A program made the translations under genes and the position numbers. Below the pieces are notes generated by a model. The model saw only the letters and a program-made list of their open reading frames with translations. It had not been told where the DNA came from and searched no databases. Below are positions 47,931-58,499 of a stretch of 64,000 nt of DNA, piece after piece (position 1 is the stretch's first letter; the number at the start of each line of letters is the position of its first letter). Origin of the DNA: Sepiola atlantica (lineage: Eukaryota; Mollusca; Cephalopoda; Sepiida; Sepiolidae). Location of the stretch: NCBI GenBank assembly GCA_963556195.1, contig OY744519.1, positions 39,167,801 to 39,231,800 on the forward strand. The letters are read 5' to 3'.

Positions 47931-48550
47931 CTAGACTTGCTGTTGCAGGTCAGGTTTACTCTTTGACGTGAGCAGCACATCATCAGCATACAAAAGAGTC
48001 CAGAGCATGGTCCAGTGTAGGTCTTTAGTGATTGCTTCTATGAAAATAATGAAGAGAAGCAACTTAGAAGGCCGAGATCGATGTACGTTAATCATTATGG
48101 AAACGTCCTTGGACATACGGCTGACATACTCTTCGATGAGTCGAAGAGTAGTGTGAACCATCTAGCCAACTTCCCGGAGACACCGTTGTGTCGCCTCACG
48201 TACCAGTTCACATTGTGTGGAACACGATCGAATACATTTTAAAGGTCGCGGAAGACAATTGGCATCGGTTTCACAGCATTGCTAACGTCTGTAGTGCCAC
48301 ACTTCTTAACGAGTCTGCACAGATTTTGAGTGATCGTCGCAATCTTCCGTAAACGATCGCCAAAAAGAAAATCATTATGTGCGACAGAATTCGAATTGGT
48401 CTGTAGTTGCTGTATTCCATCCTAAATATTGGCAATGTGACACTGCGGTTCTAATAAACTGGGCCCTTCTTTTCTACGACTATTTGGTGTAACAGCTGCG
48501 CCAGAGACGCAGAAGGGTCCCAGACTCGGGAGAGCCACATCCCGGTCGCG
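47931..48550 (-). pseudogene. RTE LINE reverse transcriptase core
   Basis: The frame 47931-48161 carries FIIFIEAITKDLHW and LLYADDVLLTSKSKPDLQQQ, which is RT block C (YADD) followed by the DLQ.QV region typical of RTE elements. Upstream up to 48550 short frames show the earlier RT blocks only weakly. Confidence 0.78.
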
Positions 48551-48914
48551 ATGTCCCCAGGACTAGTTGCGTTGCCTGGTCGCATTGCTAGCAACGTAAA
48601 ATAGACTTGAATATCTGTAATCACGAGAAAACTCATTTGTCGATATTTTCTCAAAATACGGCCAGTAGTCGACCACTTCGTTTTTGCCAAAGATAAGCGT
48701 GTCACGCTTGTCGTGTATGCCAATGAATTGCTCGATATCCTGCGATCTCTTGTTGTGTGAGTTTAGGAGATAATAAAGACCACGCCCGCCTTGCCGTGTA
48801 TGCAAGTTCGTATAGATCTCGCTGTAATGTCTTGCTTTGGTGAATGCCACGGATTTTTCTCCTCACTTTTGATTCCACGGTAGGCATATAAACAAAATGG
48901 GGACTTGTCAACAA
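48551..48914 (-). pseudogene. RTE LINE linker before the reverse transcriptase
   Basis: Overlapping frames (48563-48850 and 48702-48914) give AFTKARHYSEIYTNL, GRGLYYLLNSHNKRSQDIEQ, then IHDKRDTLIFGKNEV and YFEKISTNEF. The pattern (Y..LY..L......LY.LA......DIE....I.D..G.LL......V..W..YFE.I...E) is the conserved region between endonuclease and RT in RTE-type LINEs. Confidence 0.7.
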
Positions 48915-49289
48915 GAAATGTGCGGTAACATTTCTTTTTGATCCGCGTCTTCTCTTTTACAGTCTACAACTACTGCATTAATCTATCCGTGGCGTCCAGA
49001 CTTTGTCGAAGATAGTTCAATCAGTGTCGCTTTGATGGAGACTGTGAACTCTCTCTATTTGTCCTCAACATTGGTGAGTAAAGATAGCGTGATTTTGGGG
49101 ACGATTTCATGTCCTTTCTTTTTCCATCTCTACCACTTTACACGTGCTTGGATGTTTCGAGCTGAACGAAGCTGTCGGGGGGGGGGGGGTCGAGGCGACA
49201 GGTGCAAATAACCGGCCGATTTTGTGGCGCCACTGGTGCGTATTGTATTACTTTGGCATCATTGACGGTTAGTAGTTTGTGTCATCTAA

Positions 49290-49871
49290 TTAAAATATAG
49301 TCGATTTACTGTAGTAGGTGTGCAGATGTGATTCAGGTGTGCGTAAACAGGTGTTAGCTATCAGGAGATCGTGCGAATCAGCAAAATTCAGGATACACGT
49401 ACTCGTTGTCGCAGATGTCATACCAGAAACTTTCGTGTGCACGACGTTCATTTGCAACAGTACCAACCTGGCCGTGTAGATCACCGGCAACTACCATTGG
49501 GGAGTCCTTTAGCATATCAGAGATGTATTCATCAAGTAATATCCAGAAAGCTTCCTGTATGACAGCCAGTCTGTGGTGCGTACGCCGAGAAGAAGTGAAC
49601 TGTGCGGCCGTTAGAGACAATGATCATTTTCATTAGTCGGTCGCTTTATCGGTGCAGTTCACTGATCACATGGCGATATATTTCAGACTTCACGATGCTG
49701 ACTACGATTTTTGTTCTTGGGACACCATTGTACAGGAGTTTTAACCGTCACCAATGTTTCAAGCCTTGGGCCTGCTCCAACGTGTTTCTTGAACCGCCCA
49801 CACACGATACGTCTCTTTTTTAGAGAAGCTTTTAGTTCGCAAGACCGTCGCCAGTGGATGATGCCGTACAT
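49290..49871 (-). pseudogene. RTE LINE endonuclease
   Basis: Three minus frames cover it: 49683-49871 (start of the domain, ending LLYNGVP-like in the adjacent frame), 49378-49620 (FW.LLDEYISDM ... PMVVAGDLHGQVG, the GD.N..VG catalytic block with Asn replaced by His) and 49290-49490 (ILNFADSHDLLIANTCLRTP and ESHLHTYYS). The order and motifs fit the RTE endonuclease. The GDL-H substitution alone would impair catalysis. Confidence 0.75.
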
Positions 49872-49900
49872 GTAATGTGTTTTTCATAAGTAATTATCTA

Positions 49901-50779
49901 TGGTGACACGACATGATACGCGCCCCTGAGCGATGATCGTCCCATCTGTCGTCAGATTTCCTAAAGGTAAAGTAGAGGCCGTTGCTTGCTGTTAGTTGCC
50001 AATCAGACACAGATGATATGCTCACTAGAAAGCCACTAGATACTGGTCATACGCATCACTAAATTTGATAGTTAATTCCAAGCAGATGAATTTCATACTG
50101 GCCTAAAGATACTGTCTAAAAAGTGGCGGTTTATGTTTGTGCACCGACGGGAGAAGGTTCTCCGAAGGTTTCTGTTAGGGACCTCACTCTTTACCTTTAG
50201 GTAGATACCTTGACCGCATTTAAAATGAATACACATTTCTTCAAAAAGTAGTGTTATGTCTATTGAACGAAATTAGTTTACAAATTTGCAAAAATATCAA
50301 ATAATTATATATTCACATATTCTAATGTGTAATTATATTTTTACGAAAAAATTGATAGATTGATTCTGATTCAAATATAATCTCATATACGAGTCGAGTT
50401 GGCATGTAGATACGCCTATCTTACTCTCATTGCATATCGTGCTCATAGCGTTTACAAATTAGATTAAAGTGAAATACACATTCTGCTGCACATTCCCGAC
50501 CTCTTCCTCATCCTATTTTGAGCAATGTATTGGTAGTATTTTAGTGGGGATGATTGGTCCTTTTACGCAAGGTAAAAAAATGGAAATCAAGTTCAGTCTC
50601 CTAAACATCCATCAATGAATTGACGTAATTTGGCCGATTAGATTATCATTCGGCTGGCTGATTCTATATTTTAAGATTCCAACTACAAGTCTAGTTAGTT
50701 TATATGAAGCTGTTATGTCTCGCACCTTATACTCATTTTGCAAAGTTCCCGTATGTGAACTTGTACTGCTTATTCATGT
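49901..50779. other. Intergenic stretch without a gene
   Basis: No coding pattern or repeat seen between the RTE LINE and Gyp-2. Confidence 0.5.
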
Positions 50780-51035
50780 TGTAGGGAAACGCGGGACTTA
50801 CCTAACTAGCATGTGTGCATAGTTCAATGGGTCGGTCGTGGAAGTAAATGAATGAAGAAGAAAGAAACAAAAATGGCTGCCTTGTCTCTTTATATGCCTG
50901 CAATGTGACCACCTGATATGTAAATGAGATGCTCCTGGTTGGAGATAAAAGAGGGTTGATTTGTTGTTTTGCGACGTTCACTTTGAAGTTGGATTTCAAA
51001 GAGATAAGTGAGATAATCAGAGGTTGGAAGTTATA
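50780..51035 (+). repeat. 5' LTR of Gyp-2
   Basis: TGTAGGGAAACGCGGG to GAAGTTATA, 256 bp. A GATAAAAG stretch near 50945 is a possible TATA-type box. Two mismatches to the 3' LTR (near 50914 and 51026). Confidence 0.95.
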
Positions 51036-51078
51036 AGCTATCTCGGCGCTTGGTGTGTGGTGACTCGAAAGGCAGAAA

Positions 51079-51698
51079 ATGGACAAATTCGATTTACGCT
51101 TGATACCTGAGTTTGATGATCTACCGCTGGACCGTCTGTTGTTTAATGGGTTGAAAAGGCTGAGAAGATCTGTACACTGTGCAGAATTAAAGAACCAGAC
51201 ACAGTCATTCCTCTGAGGTTAATCGGAGGGGCCTATGCAGTCTACCAGCAACTCGGGGATGAACCAGACTGGGATACAATCAAACATGGCCTGTATACAG
51301 CATTTGGTACAGATCCGTTTGTTGCATGGCAACAGTTTACGAGCCGGCGACTTCAGGCCAAGGAAACAGTTGACGTGTACCTAGCTGACCTACGAAAGTT
51401 GTCGGTACCATTTGGTGGAGTAAGCGATAAGATATTAAGATGTGCATTTTTAGTAGGCTTACCTGAGGAGGTCAGCAGACTGTTGCGGACATCGTCACGA
51501 ATTGATGAATTGACAACGGACGAGTTATTAGCCCGAGCTCGAAACATCTGCAAGGAACATGAGCCAATTGCAGCAGCAACTAGTATTCAACATGCATCAG
51601 TCGAACCACATGGAGGCAAGGTAGATTCTCTCCCAGATAGTAATAAGCGTGTAGGCCCAGTGTGCTATAAATGTGGGGAAATCAATCATTTTGCTTAG
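51079..51698 (+). pseudogene. Gyp-2 gag, frameshifted
   Basis: An ATG at 51079, 43 bases after the LTR, opens a frame starting MDKFDLRLIPEFDD. About 70 bases on, near 51145, the homologous reading moves to another frame (in which RLIGGAYAVYQQL, WQQFTSRRLQAKETVDVYL and FLVGLPEEVSRLLR lie). These resemble the retrotransposon gag domain. A CCHC knuckle (CYKCGEINH..) at about 51660-51701 contains a TAG at 51696-51698 between its His and last Cys. A second knuckle (CYRCNKFGHISRNC) follows at about 51750-51795 in the same frame. One frameshift and one stop therefore break gag. Confidence 0.85.
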
Positions 51699-52440
51699 GA
51701 GTGCCGAAGTGATAGGAGGTGTGTATATCCACGAGCACAGAGAACGGTACAGTGCTATCGCTGCAATAAGTTTGGGCACATATCTCGCAACTGTTCGGGA
51801 AACGAGGTTGGGGGCAAGGTACTATCGCCACCCTGCCCCTTGCCAACCAATAAACACAGGATTACCGGTCATTGGCGTTAAAATCGATGATGTGAAGTGT
51901 TCAGCACTCATAGACACGGGGTGTTCCCGGTCTATAGTTAGCGCACATTACTGTCGGATGTGGCGGGAGAAACCAGTCGGTATTATGACAATCAATGGCT
52001 TATCCCGGGCATGTTGTGGTGAAGGGACAGTCACGATTTGTACTGAGAAGGGTGACACAGCCAAAGTTGATGTTCTGGTGATGCAAGAAAAACCCCTTGG
52101 CTATGACATGTTGCTTGGAATTGATGCGATACAAACACTGGGAGGCGTCATAATCACAGCGACTGGAGGTGTAATGCTTGGAGAAGGGAAAGAAGTCTGT
52201 GCAGCCGTGTCTATTGAAGAAAAGGACTTCTGTGCTACGTTTGACGACAACGAAAAGGCGTGGACTGCAAAGTGGAAATGGACTATGAGCCAGGCACCAG
52301 ATCGACTGTGCAACACCATTCCAGCGTATGAAGTTTCTACAAAGAATAGGGCCGCATATGAAGAAGAACTTCAGATATGGATTGAAAACGGATGGTTAAT
52401 ACCGTACCACAGGAACGTCTGGGACCACCCAAACGATTAA
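51673..52440 (+). pseudogene. Gyp-2 protease and start of reverse transcriptase
   Basis: A 255-codon frame overlapping the end of gag. Its first ~60 codons are out of phase with gag and not homologous. From there it encodes an aspartic protease: GVKIDDVKCSALIDTGCS with the catalytic DTG at residues 81-83 (51913-51921), a hydrophobic DVLVMQEKPLGYDMLLGID strand pair, and then the approach to RT (YEEELQIWIENGWLIPY). It closes at 52440. The reading then continues in the pol frame after a single-base shift near 52420. Whether the gag-to-protease frame change is programmed cannot be told. Confidence 0.85.
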
Positions 52441-54944
52441 TTCCGCTCATAGCTGTTGAACAACCTACTAAAGACAAAATTCGACCCGTAATGGATTACC
52501 GAGAATTGAATCACCACGTTGATGCTTTCACTGGAAATGCAGATGTGTGCGCTGCTAGACTACGAGAGTGGCGTCAGAAAGGGAGTAATGTAGCACTGTT
52601 GGATTTGAAGAGAGCCTACCTGCAGATACGTGTCCATGAGTCATTATGGCCATTTCAGACGGTGATAATCAAGGGAAAACGATATTGTTTGACACGTTTA
52701 GGTTTTGGCCTGAATGTAGCACCCTTAATACTGACAGCTATTATTAAAACTGTTTTGATGCAGGATGAGACCACAGCAAAAGCTGCTTCAGCTTATATTG
52801 ATGACATTTACATTGATGAGGATATAATGTCTGCAGATGTGGTTCGAACAAAACTGGAATCGTTTGGGTTAATAAGCAAAGACCCTAAGCGCCTAAAGGA
52901 TGGGGCGCCCGTGTTAGGGCTAAAGGTCTATGAGAAGGGCAATACTTTGCGATGGAAGCGAGGGAGCGCAATTCCAGAGTTACCCAGTGTATTGACAAGA
53001 CGCATTGTGTTTTCTATTTGCGGTAAATTAGTAGGACATCTACCTGTTTGTGGATGGCTCCGATCGGCAACAGGAGTGTTAAAACGACGAGTAACTGCAG
53101 TAACCACAGGATGGGATGACATGGTGGATGATAATGTTCTCCGGCAAATGATGGCTGAAACGTTGTCCAGAGTACATAGGAACGATCCTGCCCAGGGTGA
53201 GTGGCAAGTATCTGGAAACGAAGTGAATGCATGGGTTGACGCAAGTTCACTGGCTACAGGTGTCGTGTTGGAACAATTAGGAGCTGTCGTGGAAGAGGCG
53301 TGCTGGCTTCGTCCGAAAAATGATGCCCAGCATATAAATTTGGCAGAACTCGATGCCACGTTAAAAGGGCTTAATCTTGCATTGCAATGGCAGGTCAAGG
53401 TTGTGCATCTTCACACTGACTCATTGTGTGTTTACCACTGGTTGACCGACACCTTAACTGGGAAGGCCCGGGTTAAGACTAGAGCGGCAAGTGAGATGTT
53501 AGTACGTAGGAGACTGGAAATAATAAAGCATCTAGTTGACGAATACAGCTTGCAGGTGGACATCACTTTAGTTTTGTCAATGCAGAATTTGGCTGATAGC
53601 CTGACGAGAGTACCAAAGAGGTTGATTGATGTAATGAGGCAGGGATCTGATCCTCCACAACAGACATGCGCGACCGTAACAGATCAATTGACACCTAACC
53701 AGATCCGTACGATACATCAGCAGAGTGGACATCCCGGAATTCGGAGGACAACATATTTTGTCCGAAGAGTGTGTCCTTCAACTACAAGAGCATCAATCAA
53801 GGCAGCTATACGCTCGTGTGAAGAGTGTCAGCGAATTGATCCGGCACCATCCCAATGGCAAAAAGGAAAGCTTGAGGTGGAGGACAACTGGTATCGAGTA
53901 GGAATGGACATAACGCATTATGAGGGCAAGCACTTTTTGACCATGACAGATTGTGGACCGACACGTTTCACAATATGGCGCCTGTTGACACAACAGGATG
54001 CATTTAGCATTATACGACAGTTGAGAGCTGTCTTTTTTGAACGTGGTGCCCCGCTTGAAATTCTGACTGATAACGCCACTACATTTCGATGTCAAGAATT
54101 TCAGAAATTCACGCAGGAATGGGGGATTAGAATGCGTTACCGATGCGCATATTTTCCCGAAGGTAACGGTATAGCGGAGCGGTGTCACCGCACCATTAAA
54201 AGAATTGCGGCCAGGACACAGTGTTCTATTCCAGAAGCGGTGTACTGGTATAATATAACACCAAAGGACGATGCAACACCAGAAACTGCCCCAGCTAATG
54301 GGATTTACCGCTATGAACAGCGTATAAAAGGTATTGATGTCACGCCATCAGAGGTTGGCGTTGTCAATACACCATATCAAGTGGGAGACAGTGTTTGGGT
54401 GAAACCCCCAAATGCTAGGTGCACTGAAAAATTTTGCAGAGGAAAAATAGATAAAATCATAAGTCCTCAGACCATGTTGATTGATGGTGTACCACGGCAT
54501 GTAAAAGATATCCGCCCCTGTTATACCTATCCTGATTCTGAGGATAACGAGGAAGATCACATACAGTTCAGGGATGATCCTGACTGCCTACTACCCCTAC
54601 CGGTGAGCGTAGAAACACTATCTACAGAACCAGATGAGGGAATGATGGAACATACTGAGGAAGATGGGACCGTGGAAGTGATGCCTCCGGTTCTTCGAAG
54701 GAGTACCCGACAAAGACGGATACTGCCCCCATGCCCTGATTGTGAAACACCGCATAGGGAACCACGAGAGGAGATAATGGAACAGATTGGTGGCAATAAC
54801 GGTGGTAATGAGGAAGATGGCAATGAGGAAGTGCTGCCCCCGATTCTTCGAAGAAGTACTCGACAACGACGGCCACCCCCCTGCCCTGTGTGTGATCATG
54901 AGATCAGGGGGGAGTGTAGGGAAACGCGGGACTTACCTAACTAG
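52392..54944 (+). CDS. Gyp-2 pol: reverse transcriptase, RNase H, integrase
   Basis: An 850-codon uninterrupted frame. The first ~10 codons are out of phase. Reverse transcriptase: VMDYREL, LLDLKRAYLQ (catalytic Asp71), GFGLNVAP and YIDD (135-138). RNase H: WVDAS (Asp282), LAELDA (Glu319), HTDS (Asp343) and LADSLTR (Asp402). Integrase: zinc-binding His442, His447, Cys476 and Cys479, and catalytic Asp506, Asp560 and Glu596. After the core come a GDSVWVKPP segment and an acidic tail with two copies of a RRSTRQRR ... CPxC unit (residues 768-785 and 819-834). All catalytic residues are present. The stop at 54942-54944 lies inside the 3' LTR. The start of the mature enzyme is in the preceding frame. 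Confidence 0.93.
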   Translation: MVNTVPQERLGPPKRLIPLIAVEQPTKDKIRPVMDYRELNHHVDAFTGNADVCAARLREWRQKGSNVALLDLKRAYLQIRVHESLWPFQTVIIKGKRYCLTRLGFGLNVAPLILTAIIKTVLMQDETTAKAASAYIDDIYIDEDIMSADVVRTKLESFGLISKDPKRLKDGAPVLGLKVYEKGNTLRWKRGSAIPELPSVLTRRIVFSICGKLVGHLPVCGWLRSATGVLKRRVTAVTTGWDDMVDDNVLRQMMAETLSRVHRNDPAQGEWQVSGNEVNAWVDASSLATGVVLEQLGAVVEEACWLRPKNDAQHINLAELDATLKGLNLALQWQVKVVHLHTDSLCVYHWLTDTLTGKARVKTRAASEMLVRRRLEIIKHLVDEYSLQVDITLVLSMQNLADSLTRVPKRLIDVMRQGSDPPQQTCATVTDQLTPNQIRTIHQQSGHPGIRRTTYFVRRVCPSTTRASIKAAIRSCEECQRIDPAPSQWQKGKLEVEDNWYRVGMDITHYEGKHFLTMTDCGPTRFTIWRLLTQQDAFSIIRQLRAVFFERGAPLEILTDNATTFRCQEFQKFTQEWGIRMRYRCAYFPEGNGIAERCHRTIKRIAARTQCSIPEAVYWYNITPKDDATPETAPANGIYRYEQRIKGIDVTPSEVGVVNTPYQVGDSVWVKPPNARCTEKFCRGKIDKIISPQTMLIDGVPRHVKDIRPCYTYPDSEDNEEDHIQFRDDPDCLLPLPVSVETLSTEPDEGMMEHTEEDGTVEVMPPVLRRSTRQRRILPPCPDCETPHREPREEIMEQIGGNNGGNEEDGNEEVLPPILRRSTRQRRPPPCPVCDHEIRGECRETRDLPN
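54906..54914 (+). other. Polypurine tract of Gyp-2
   Basis: AGGGGGGAG immediately before the TGTAGGG start of the 3' LTR, within the pol frame. Confidence 0.85.
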
Positions 54945-55170
54945 CATGTGTGCATAGTTCAATGGGTCGGTCGTGGAAGTAAATGAATGAAGAAGAAAGA
55001 AACAAAAATGGCTGCCTTGTCTCTTTATATGCCTGCAATGTGACCACCTTATATGTAAATGAGATGCTCCTGGTTGGAGATAAAAGAGGGTTGATTTGTT
55101 GTTTTGCGACGTTCACTTTGAAGTTGGATTTCAAAGAGATAAGTGAGATAATCAGAGGTTAGAAGTTATA
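54915..55170 (+). repeat. 3' LTR of Gyp-2
   Basis: 256 bp, two mismatches to the 5' LTR. It is followed by CATGT (55171-55175), the repeated target site. Confidence 0.95.
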
Positions 55171-55175
55171 CATGT

Positions 55176-55630
55176 CTATCCACTATTCATTACTACGCTT
55201 ACTTTATATGTATGTTGGTTTCACTTATTTTCAATATTAAAAAAAAAAACTATACAAGCTTTAACATTTTACCAGGAACTATTACATCCCATGAGTAGAA
55301 CATAATTAGGCAGCGTTTTCTAGAATATAGACCCTCGAAATACAATGTTTATTCTTAAGGCGATTCTTTAAATAAGAACATCAATATGGGAATGTAGTCG
55401 AATTATAAATATTTGATTAAGTAATTTACATTTCAAAGAGGAATAATATTATTCTAAATAAATATAGATTTTATGTAAAACGCTTAAGAATGGAAATTCA
55501 TAAACTTGACTCTAGGGAAAGGCACATTTTTGTAAAGGAATGTGAACGAGCTATGGACAAACTATTACATATTAAATTACATAATTAGGAAAATAATTGA
55601 GTGCAAATGAATATTTATTAGATATGTTTT
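55176..55630. other. Intergenic stretch without a gene
   Basis: AT-rich; no coding pattern. Confidence 0.5.
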
Positions 55631-55632
55631 CT

Positions 55633-55635
<3 letters not shown>

Positions 55636-55712
<77 letters not shown>
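55636..55712. repeat. (TA)n microsatellite
   Basis: A TA tract of about 76 bases. Confidence 0.98.
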
Positions 55713-55714
<2 letters not shown>

Positions 55715-58325
55715 GTAGTTGGGCAGCATTTTCTCATTCAAGCCAACATGTTTAAACATAACAGAATCATACTGCTTGGTGATAACTTGTCCATCTTTTC
55801 GATTTTCTAAGATTTGTTTTGGACAAAATAAGAAACGTGAAGGTTCGATAATTATCACGAGTATCTTCAGCTGAATTAACATAAATAAACAAAAAGAACA
55901 GAATAAAGAACAGAAGTCGTATCTAATTTATAGAAAACGTCAAAACAATACATCGTTATTGAAGAACTTTTACATGAAAATGTCTTGGAGACGAGAATTG
56001 ACGTCACAGAATAAATTATATTTACGTTCAACTTTTTAAAATACCATAACCTGTTGAATGCGTAACATGTTTAATGCGTAACACTTTTAATGCGTAACAT
56101 GTTTCATGCGTAACATGTTTAATGTAAATAGCTGTTTTTTTTTTAATAAAGATAGAGTAAAGAATTAAAAAAAAAATGTTTTCATGTCCTCAAGTAAAAT
56201 ATCTCTTAAATCAAATGGATCAGTTATATGTTTAAATGTTGGTCAATTGAACTAGACTTTTCAAGTGTATAGTGAGCTTGAACGTGGGAATTCAGAGGTC
56301 TATGACTAAACTCTAAATGTTAAGCCAAAAAAAAACCAGTTTGGTTCAATTCCCGTAGAAGCACAAACACCCTCTGTGTAACTTTGAGCTCCGATGAACG
56401 AAAAATAATTCTGCTCACTGAAGAATCTCACTTCACACTGATTTCCCCTTCTCCTGATTGTCTTCTCTTTTTATAAGCAGATTTTCGTTCAGTTAATTCC
56501 GCTTAACCAATCAGAAAAAAAGACATAATCCACTGACTGACTATTTGTCGTCAAGGCGAATCCACGTATTATTGTGCATCAATCTGTAGATGTGTTACTT
56601 CGAGGTTGCGAGTTGAATCCACACTAGAAAACTAGTAAGCCAAAACTTATTTACATTTTCATCTGCAAGCCAGGCAAAGGCGGACCCTCTTACTGCGGGG
56701 ATGAAGTAAGTCCGGCCATCTCAACCGCTCGATTCTGGCTCAAGATAATCAATTCCGCACCAGAGCTCAACAACTGCCCTGTATCTTTTAAGAAAAATGT
56801 GTGCTAACAGATAGATATCGAGATAAAGAGAGAGATTTACAACTGCATCTGTGTCGGAAAGAGTATGTAAGGAACAGAAGAGATCAATCCGCCACTAAAT
56901 CTCGTTATCAAGTGCGAATTCTTTCTAGGCAACGTTGATTGCGCTAAGCGGCTCTCCCCTCACCCCGATATGGCAGCACTACGCTATTCTAGACTGAATT
57001 TGACTATTATATAGTTAGAGCATTGGTTCAGAGATCATGTACTTCTTGTAAAGGTAGAAAAGGATACATATGTTTCCAGCCATACTCTTTAGAAACATAT
57101 TTGATATATGCAGTTCACCACCGAAGTTGTCACGCTAAATTACATAAACCGCAAGATTTACGGACGGTGCGTTATTCACGTGACCTACTTGTTGAGAAGG
57201 CCTAGCAATTCATAATAACTTCTCGAAAATAGAAGGCAAAAGAATATGGAGAAGATGTAGAATAAGCTCTTAGGATAGAATAAATAATTGGCATAAAAGA
57301 GTAGGTTTGGGTGTTCACCCACAGCCTTGGCGGTTCAACGAATGCACATTAAACAATAAGAACATCGTTTCGGAAGTAATTTATTATCTTGATAAGTCCC
57401 CGTGTTATGCTAGTCTGGAGTCGACGTTAACTATGGGCATAGACCATGTGGAAGGAGCAAAATACAGAAATATCACATGGCACGGCACGTGGATCCGAAA
57501 AAATAAAGTTTCCTGATAAAGGATATCCAGTATTTCCTACTAACACCAGTGTATGTGCATAATTGCGCTTAGCTACACTCGACTATTTCAGAGAATGTGC
57601 ACAATATGTCAGTTTCACAAATATTTCTACTAGAGTATGCTCTTAACATCTACACGTCGAGACAAGATTAACTATTGAAGATAAGTGCATAAACTTCCAA
57701 GGTAAGTTGTAAGACTAAACAAAGCTCACAATATTACAAGTAAAGCGATGCATTACATTAAATAATGAAATAGTGTTAAGTCTTCGTGTAAAAATAAGCA
57801 GAGGTTGTTATAGTTGATGAGTGCGTTAATTATCAAGTTGTATCGATTTAAAACACCAGTCGACATTTCTAAATGAAATAACGGTAATGGATCAGCTACC
57901 GGATGTAGTTATTTGGTCCGTAGATTAGAATTCAAATAATACTTTGACTGGGCACAGCAGCGCAGGTTGGAAGTATATGAATACATATGAGTAATGCTTT
58001 GTAATCTCCATCAACCAAGAGAAAATGCATGAATGATACAAGGTTCTAACTGCATCAGCATGAATCGCGATCATTCAACAGTTTGCTAGTATCCTAAGAT
58101 ATTGCTGGGGCGCTTTGCCCTAGTGGTCATGATGCTTCGGTCCCGAATATATGTATGAATGAAAACTCATAACCCGATGAAGGTTTTGTTGAATGCAATG
58201 CTGTTGTAAAGGATACAGCTACTGTATGTGCATTTTAGAATTTGTGATGAAAAGGGAGAATTTAATTGAATAATACAAATAAACGACACATGATTAACGA
58301 TAAATATTATAGTAGTGCCTCGTAA

Positions 58326-58330
<5 letters not shown>
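55713..58330. other. Long stretch without a recognised gene
   Basis: Includes the 16-bp tandem repeat listed separately and two weak tRNA-like B boxes (GGTTCAATTCCCG near 56343-56355; GAGTTGAATCCAC near 56609-56621) without convincing A boxes in place. Positions 56880-57000 and 57300-57520 are less AT-rich, with short frames of no recognised family. Confidence 0.45.
56056..56124. repeat. 16-bp tandem repeat, four units
   Basis: AATGCGTAACATGTTT occurs about four times with one or two substitutions per unit. Confidence 0.9.

Positions 58331-58408
<78 letters not shown>
58331..58408. repeat. (TA)n microsatellite
   Basis: TA tract with one CA interruption, directly upstream of Penelope-like copy B. 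Confidence 0.97.
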
Positions 58409-58411
<3 letters not shown>

Positions 58412-58499
58412 CCCCATAAGCAAACTTAATTGACATCTAACTATAAAAACAAGCCAGAAACAACATGAGAGGCGACATACGCTTCCTGAGTCCCTTACC

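Larger units (their letters stand above)
47260..49900 (-). mobile_element. RTE-type LINE, degenerate
   Basis: Minus-strand fragments in LINE order: endonuclease (49875-49300), linker (48914-48560), reverse transcriptase (48550-47930) and C-terminal region (47930-47380). The patterns fit the RTE clade of APE-type LINEs. Nearly every segment is in a different frame, so it is an old copy. The 3' end borders a TA/TG microsatellite. Confidence 0.75.
50775..55175 (+). mobile_element. Ty3/gypsy-type LTR element Gyp-2, young but broken
   Basis: Two 256-bp LTRs (50780-51035 and 54915-55170) are flanked by CATGT on both sides (50775-50779 and 55171-55175), a clear 5-bp target-site duplication. The LTRs differ at only two positions by eye. 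The order gag (two zinc knuckles), protease, reverse transcriptase, RNase H, integrase is that of Ty3/gypsy. Despite its youth, gag has a frameshift and a stop, and pol a frameshift. The LTR ends in TTATA rather than the usual CA. Transcription would start in the LTR and the product would form cytoplasmic particles; this copy could not do so alone. Confidence 0.93.

Noticed and set aside
52928..54899. Antisense frames of 60-156 codons under the Gyp-2 pol frame
   Set aside because: They mirror a long conserved pol frame with all catalytic motifs on the plus strand.
56330..56640. tRNA-like boxes GGTTCAATTCCCG and GAGTTGAATCCAC
   Set aside because: Only B-box-like strings fit; A boxes at the right distance are not convincing.
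58090..58140. A tRNA-like sequence with CCCTAGTGGTCATGATGCTTCGG
   Set aside because: It resembles the start of a tRNA or SINE, but the B box and the rest are missing.
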